The notes beneath the pieces are model-generated. The model did not search any database, had not been told where the DNA came from, and saw only the letters and a list, made by a program, of their open reading frames with translations. Source: Bacilli bacterium (GTDB lineage Bacteria; Bacillota_I; Bacilli_A; ML615J-28; CAG-313). From it: a stretch of DNA of 5,692 nucleotides. Location of the stretch: contig CAADXH010000129.1 in assembly GCA_900752975.1 (NCBI GenBank), positions 1-5,692 of the forward strand, in the 5' to 3' direction. Of the stretch, positions 3,280 through 5,692 are shown in pieces; within the stretch, counting starts at the first letter, position 1; the number at the start of each line of letters is the position of its first letter. The translations under genes and the position numbers were made by a program.

Positions 3280-5692
3280 ATGTTAAAACGTTTAGTTGTA
3301 AAAAATTTCACGTACTTGACGTTATTATTATTAATGGTGTTTTCACTTTTTTCATGTAAAAAAGTAGAATTCAAAATTGATTTTATTGTTGATGGTTCAG
3401 TATATGCAACTGTTAAAACAAATGGCGAAGAAGTAGTGAAAATGCCTACCGATCCTCAAAAAGAAGGTTATGAGTTTGATGGATGGTATTGGGATAATAA
3501 TTCATGGAAAAAGTCATTTACGGCTAATTCTTTATTAGATGCTCCATTATCGAGTAACATGTCAGTTTATGCAAAATGGACTACTCAGGAACAAGTAAAA
3601 GGGACACAAGCAGAATTTGAGGGTTTTGATAAAATCAGTGAAACTGAGTATTCAATGAAAGTAGCTAATTCAATTGAAACCCTATCTTTAAGCGAACTTG
3701 TTACTGTTAATTCTCGTAGTTCATGGACATTATCAACTGATATTTATGGTAATCAAACTATTGCAAGTAAAATTGCAACACTTGTTGCAGGTGATAACAC
3801 ATATTATGTTTTAGTTAAAGCAGAAAATGGATCTACACAACTTTATACACTGAAGATAAGAAGACGTCCTATTTATAATGTAATTTTTGATACAACTGGT
3901 GGAATACAAGTTGAAAATCAAAAAGTTGAAGAAGATTCTTTTGCTAGTGCACCAACTACAACAAAAAAAGGTTATACTTTTGTTTCATGGAATTATGATT
4001 TTAATGAACCAATAACAGAAAACAAAGTTATTGTAGCAGAATGGAAAGATAATAATTATAGAATTAATTATGATGCAAATGGTGGAGAACTAGATAATAA
4101 ATACACTGATGTAAGTTATGATGCTGTATACAAACTTCCTATACCAACTAAAAAAGGATATGATTTTTGTGGCTGGTATAGTGGAGAAGATTTAGTAAAT
4201 GATGGAGTTTATAAAAATGTTGGTGATATAAACTTAAAAGCAAGTTGGAAGGCTATTAATTATAAAATCACCTATGACTTGAAAGGTGGAAGTTTGATAA
4301 AAACTAACCCTTCAAGTTATACTATTGAATCTAATAATATTATTTTAAATAATCCTACAAAACTTGGATATGAATTTATTGGTTGGACTGGAACAGATAT
4401 TTCCAAACCTTCTAAAGGCGTAATTATTTATAGTAATAGCACTGGTGATAGAACTTATACCGCAAATTGGGAATTTAGTGGGTATAAAATTAACTATCAC
4501 TTAAATGGTGGTATTAATGATGAAAACAATCCTATTGGTTTTACTATTGCATCTGAAAATATTTATTTAAAAAATCCTACTAAAGAAGGTTATATTTTTG
4601 GTGGTTGGTATAAAAATGAATTTTTTAGTGCTGATAGTAAGGTTACAATGATTCCAACTGGTTCAACTGGTGACATAGATATTTATGCCAAATGGACACC
4701 TATCACTTATTCAGTTAAGTTTAATGCTAATGGTGGTAGTGGTGTAATGAACAATCAATTGTTTACTTATGACATTGAACAAAATCTTGATGAAAATAAA
4801 TATACAAGAACAGGTTATACTTTCTTAGGATGGTCTAATTCTAAAAATGATATAGTTTCTAAATATACTGACAAAGCTACAGTAGTAAATTTAGGAAACG
4901 AACAAGGCGATCTTGTTGAATTTTATGCAATTTGGAAAGCAAATACTAATAAAATTACATTTAATAAGGGGATAAGTGAAGGAGGTACTGATGAAGTAAT
5001 TGCTATTTATGATTTATCAATGCCAGAAGCAAACGCACCGACCATTCCTTTTGGCTATAAATTTGATGGATATTTTGATGAAGATGGAACTCAGTATTAT
5101 AGTTCTACAATGGCAAGCTTGAGAAAGTGGGACCAAACTGAAGATACAATTTTGTATGCACGGTTTATCGCTAAAGAAGTAGCGATTACTTTTGATATGC
5201 AAGGAGGAAACGATGGCTCTACTTCTGTAAATGCGACTTATGATGCAGAGATGCCAAAAGCCATTGCGCCGAAAAAAGCAGGATATGATTTTGTCGGTTA
5301 TTTCTATCAAGAAAATGGAAAGGGAACAAAATACTATGATTCCAATATGAAAAGTGTTCATAACTGGGATAGAGATTATGATGCAACGCTTTATGCCTAT
5401 TATACTCCAAGTAAGTTCACAATTTCATTTAATTTTAATGGCGGAGAATGTGAAGAAGAAAGTACAAGTGTAACATACTTAGAAGCGCTTCCAGATTTGA
5501 CAAAAATTCCTACAAGGGCAGGATATAGCTTTGTTGGATACTTTGATGCAAAGTTAGGTGGAACAAAATATTATGATTCTACTCTTGCACATACCATTAA
5601 TTATACAAAAACTTCATCAGTAACCCTTTACGCAAGATGGAGTGCCATTACTTATGAAATTAAATTTGATGGTAATGGTGCAACCTCAGGTA
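3280..5692 (+). CDS. Large InlB B-repeat lipoprotein, surface-exposed, 3' end outside the window
   Basis: At least 804 codons are open with no stop. Residues 1-26 are a lipoprotein signal: basic MLKRLVVK, a hydrophobic core (about 10-24), then the lipobox L23-F24-S25-C26, so Cys26 should be lipidated and the protein anchored on the outer face of the membrane. A first repeat occupies about 31-100 (EGYEFDGWY to VYAKW). Residues about 107-195 (EFEGFDKISETEYSMKV to LYTLKIRRR) resemble a cadherin-like beta-sandwich domain. Then follow repeats at about 199-255, 261-323, 328-397, 403-472, 478-552, 558-629, 635-708 and 713-787, and the start of another at 793. They share a pattern of F/Y-D-NGG, then P(T)-KKGY-F-GW(Y), then YA-W, as in Listeria-Bacteroides (InlB B/Flg_new) repeats. 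No enzyme motif is visible. A role in adhesion or host or matrix contact is inferred. Cysteines besides Cys26 are only at 297 and 723. Expression is probably controlled by the promoter between the inverted dyads. Confidence 0.92.
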   Translation, partial: MLKRLVVKNFTYLTLLLLMVFSLFSCKKVEFKIDFIVDGSVYATVKTNGEEVVKMPTDPQKEGYEFDGWYWDNNSWKKSFTANSLLDAPLSSNMSVYAKWTTQEQVKGTQAEFEGFDKISETEYSMKVANSIETLSLSELVTVNSRSSWTLSTDIYGNQTIASKIATLVAGDNTYYVLVKAENGSTQLYTLKIRRRPIYNVIFDTTGGIQVENQKVEEDSFASAPTTTKKGYTFVSWNYDFNEPITENKVIVAEWKDNNYRINYDANGGELDNKYTDVSYDAVYKLPIPTKKGYDFCGWYSGEDLVNDGVYKNVGDINLKASWKAINYKITYDLKGGSLIKTNPSSYTIESNNIILNNPTKLGYEFIGWTGTDISKPSKGVIIYSNSTGDRTYTANWEFSGYKINYHLNGGINDENNPIGFTIASENIYLKNPTKEGYIFGGWYKNEFFSADSKVTMIPTGSTGDIDIYAKWTPITYSVKFNANGGSGVMNNQLFTYDIEQNLDENKYTRTGYTFLGWSNSKNDIVSKYTDKATVVNLGNEQGDLVEFYAIWKANTNKITFNKGISEGGTDEVIAIYDLSMPEANAPTIPFGYKFDGYFDEDGTQYYSSTMASLRKWDQTEDTILYARFIAKEVAITFDMQGGNDGSTSVNATYDAEMPKAIAPKKAGYDFVGYFYQENGKGTKYYDSNMKSVHNWDRDYDATLYAYYTPSKFTISFNFNGGECEEESTSVTYLEALPDLTKIPTRAGYSFVGYFDAKLGGTKYYDSTLAHTINYTKTSSVTLYARWSAITYEIKFDGNGATSG
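3874..4935 (+). repeat. Five InlB B-type repeats of the GW subtype
   Basis: These are repeats 2-6 of the lipoprotein (residues about 199-552), each 57-75 residues. Four of the five carry a GG near the first strand (DTTGG, DANGG, LKGG, LNGG, NANGG). All then have a GY-F-(G/S)W turn and a closing A-W or YA-W strand (AEW, ASW, ANW, YAKW, YAIW). They are diverged copies, not recent duplications. Repeat 1 (3370-3579) is of the same kind but separated from them by the cadherin-like domain. Confidence 0.8.
4951..5640 (+). repeat. Three InlB B-type repeats of the GYF subtype
   Basis: Repeats 7-9 (residues about 558-787) differ from the upstream ones. They have G-Y-F in place of G-W-Y and a shared G-T-K/Q-Y-Y-D/S-S motif with a following helix-like segment (for example STMASLRKW, SNMKSVHNW), ending LYA. 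GCG and CCG codons occur here several times but not in the earlier part of the gene. This points to a separately acquired or later amplified block. Confidence 0.7.

Noticed and set aside
5017..5410. Two - strand open frames opposite the lipoprotein
   Set aside because: They are antisense shadows of the repeat region, in different frames, with no start signals or family features.

Overview
The window is very AT-rich bacterial DNA with Shine-Dalgarno-type starts and standard-code usage. Every tryptophan I read is TGG, and no coding frame uses TGA as a sense codon except at one damaged site. Together with a large Gram-positive-style lipoprotein built of InlB/Flg_new-type repeats, this suggests a low-GC Bacillota/Mycoplasmatota-like bacterium, for example an Acholeplasma-, RF39- or Erysipelotrichales-like gut lineage. 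That placement is an inference; no marker gene is present.

Layout. 1-355: non-coding, with a long imperfect hairpin at the left edge (1-62). 356-1237 (+): AAA_14/DUF4143-type ATPase lacking its C-terminal part. 1217-1801 (-): small serine recombinase (resolvase/invertase) that also lacks its last segment. The two genes converge and lose family resemblance at the same place (about 1231-1241), so a rearrangement has fused two broken 3' ends. 1802-2042: regulatory-looking spacer between the divergent recombinase genes, with a 12-bp direct repeat. 2043-2972 (+): tyrosine recombinase/integrase whose frame is interrupted by TGA directly before the catalytic tyrosine. 3037-3067: strong intrinsic terminator. 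3066-3227: two 25-bp dyad-symmetric sites in inverted orientation (24 of 25 bases match) that enclose a good sigma-A-type promoter. 3280 to the right edge (+): a large lipoprotein, open at its 3' end, with about ten InlB B-type repeats and one cadherin-like domain.

How it may work together. The order tyrosine recombinase, terminator, inverted site, promoter, inverted site, surface lipoprotein is that of a phase-variable invertible promoter (inverton). As read here the promoter points at the lipoprotein (ON). Inverted, it would fire into the bidirectional terminator (OFF). The stop codon in the recombinase would remove its nucleophile, so the switch may be locked ON or depend on a recombinase elsewhere. 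The alternative is that the two dyads are paired operators for a repressor. The left half (broken ATPase, tail-less resolvase, interrupted integrase) looks like a decaying mobile-element region.
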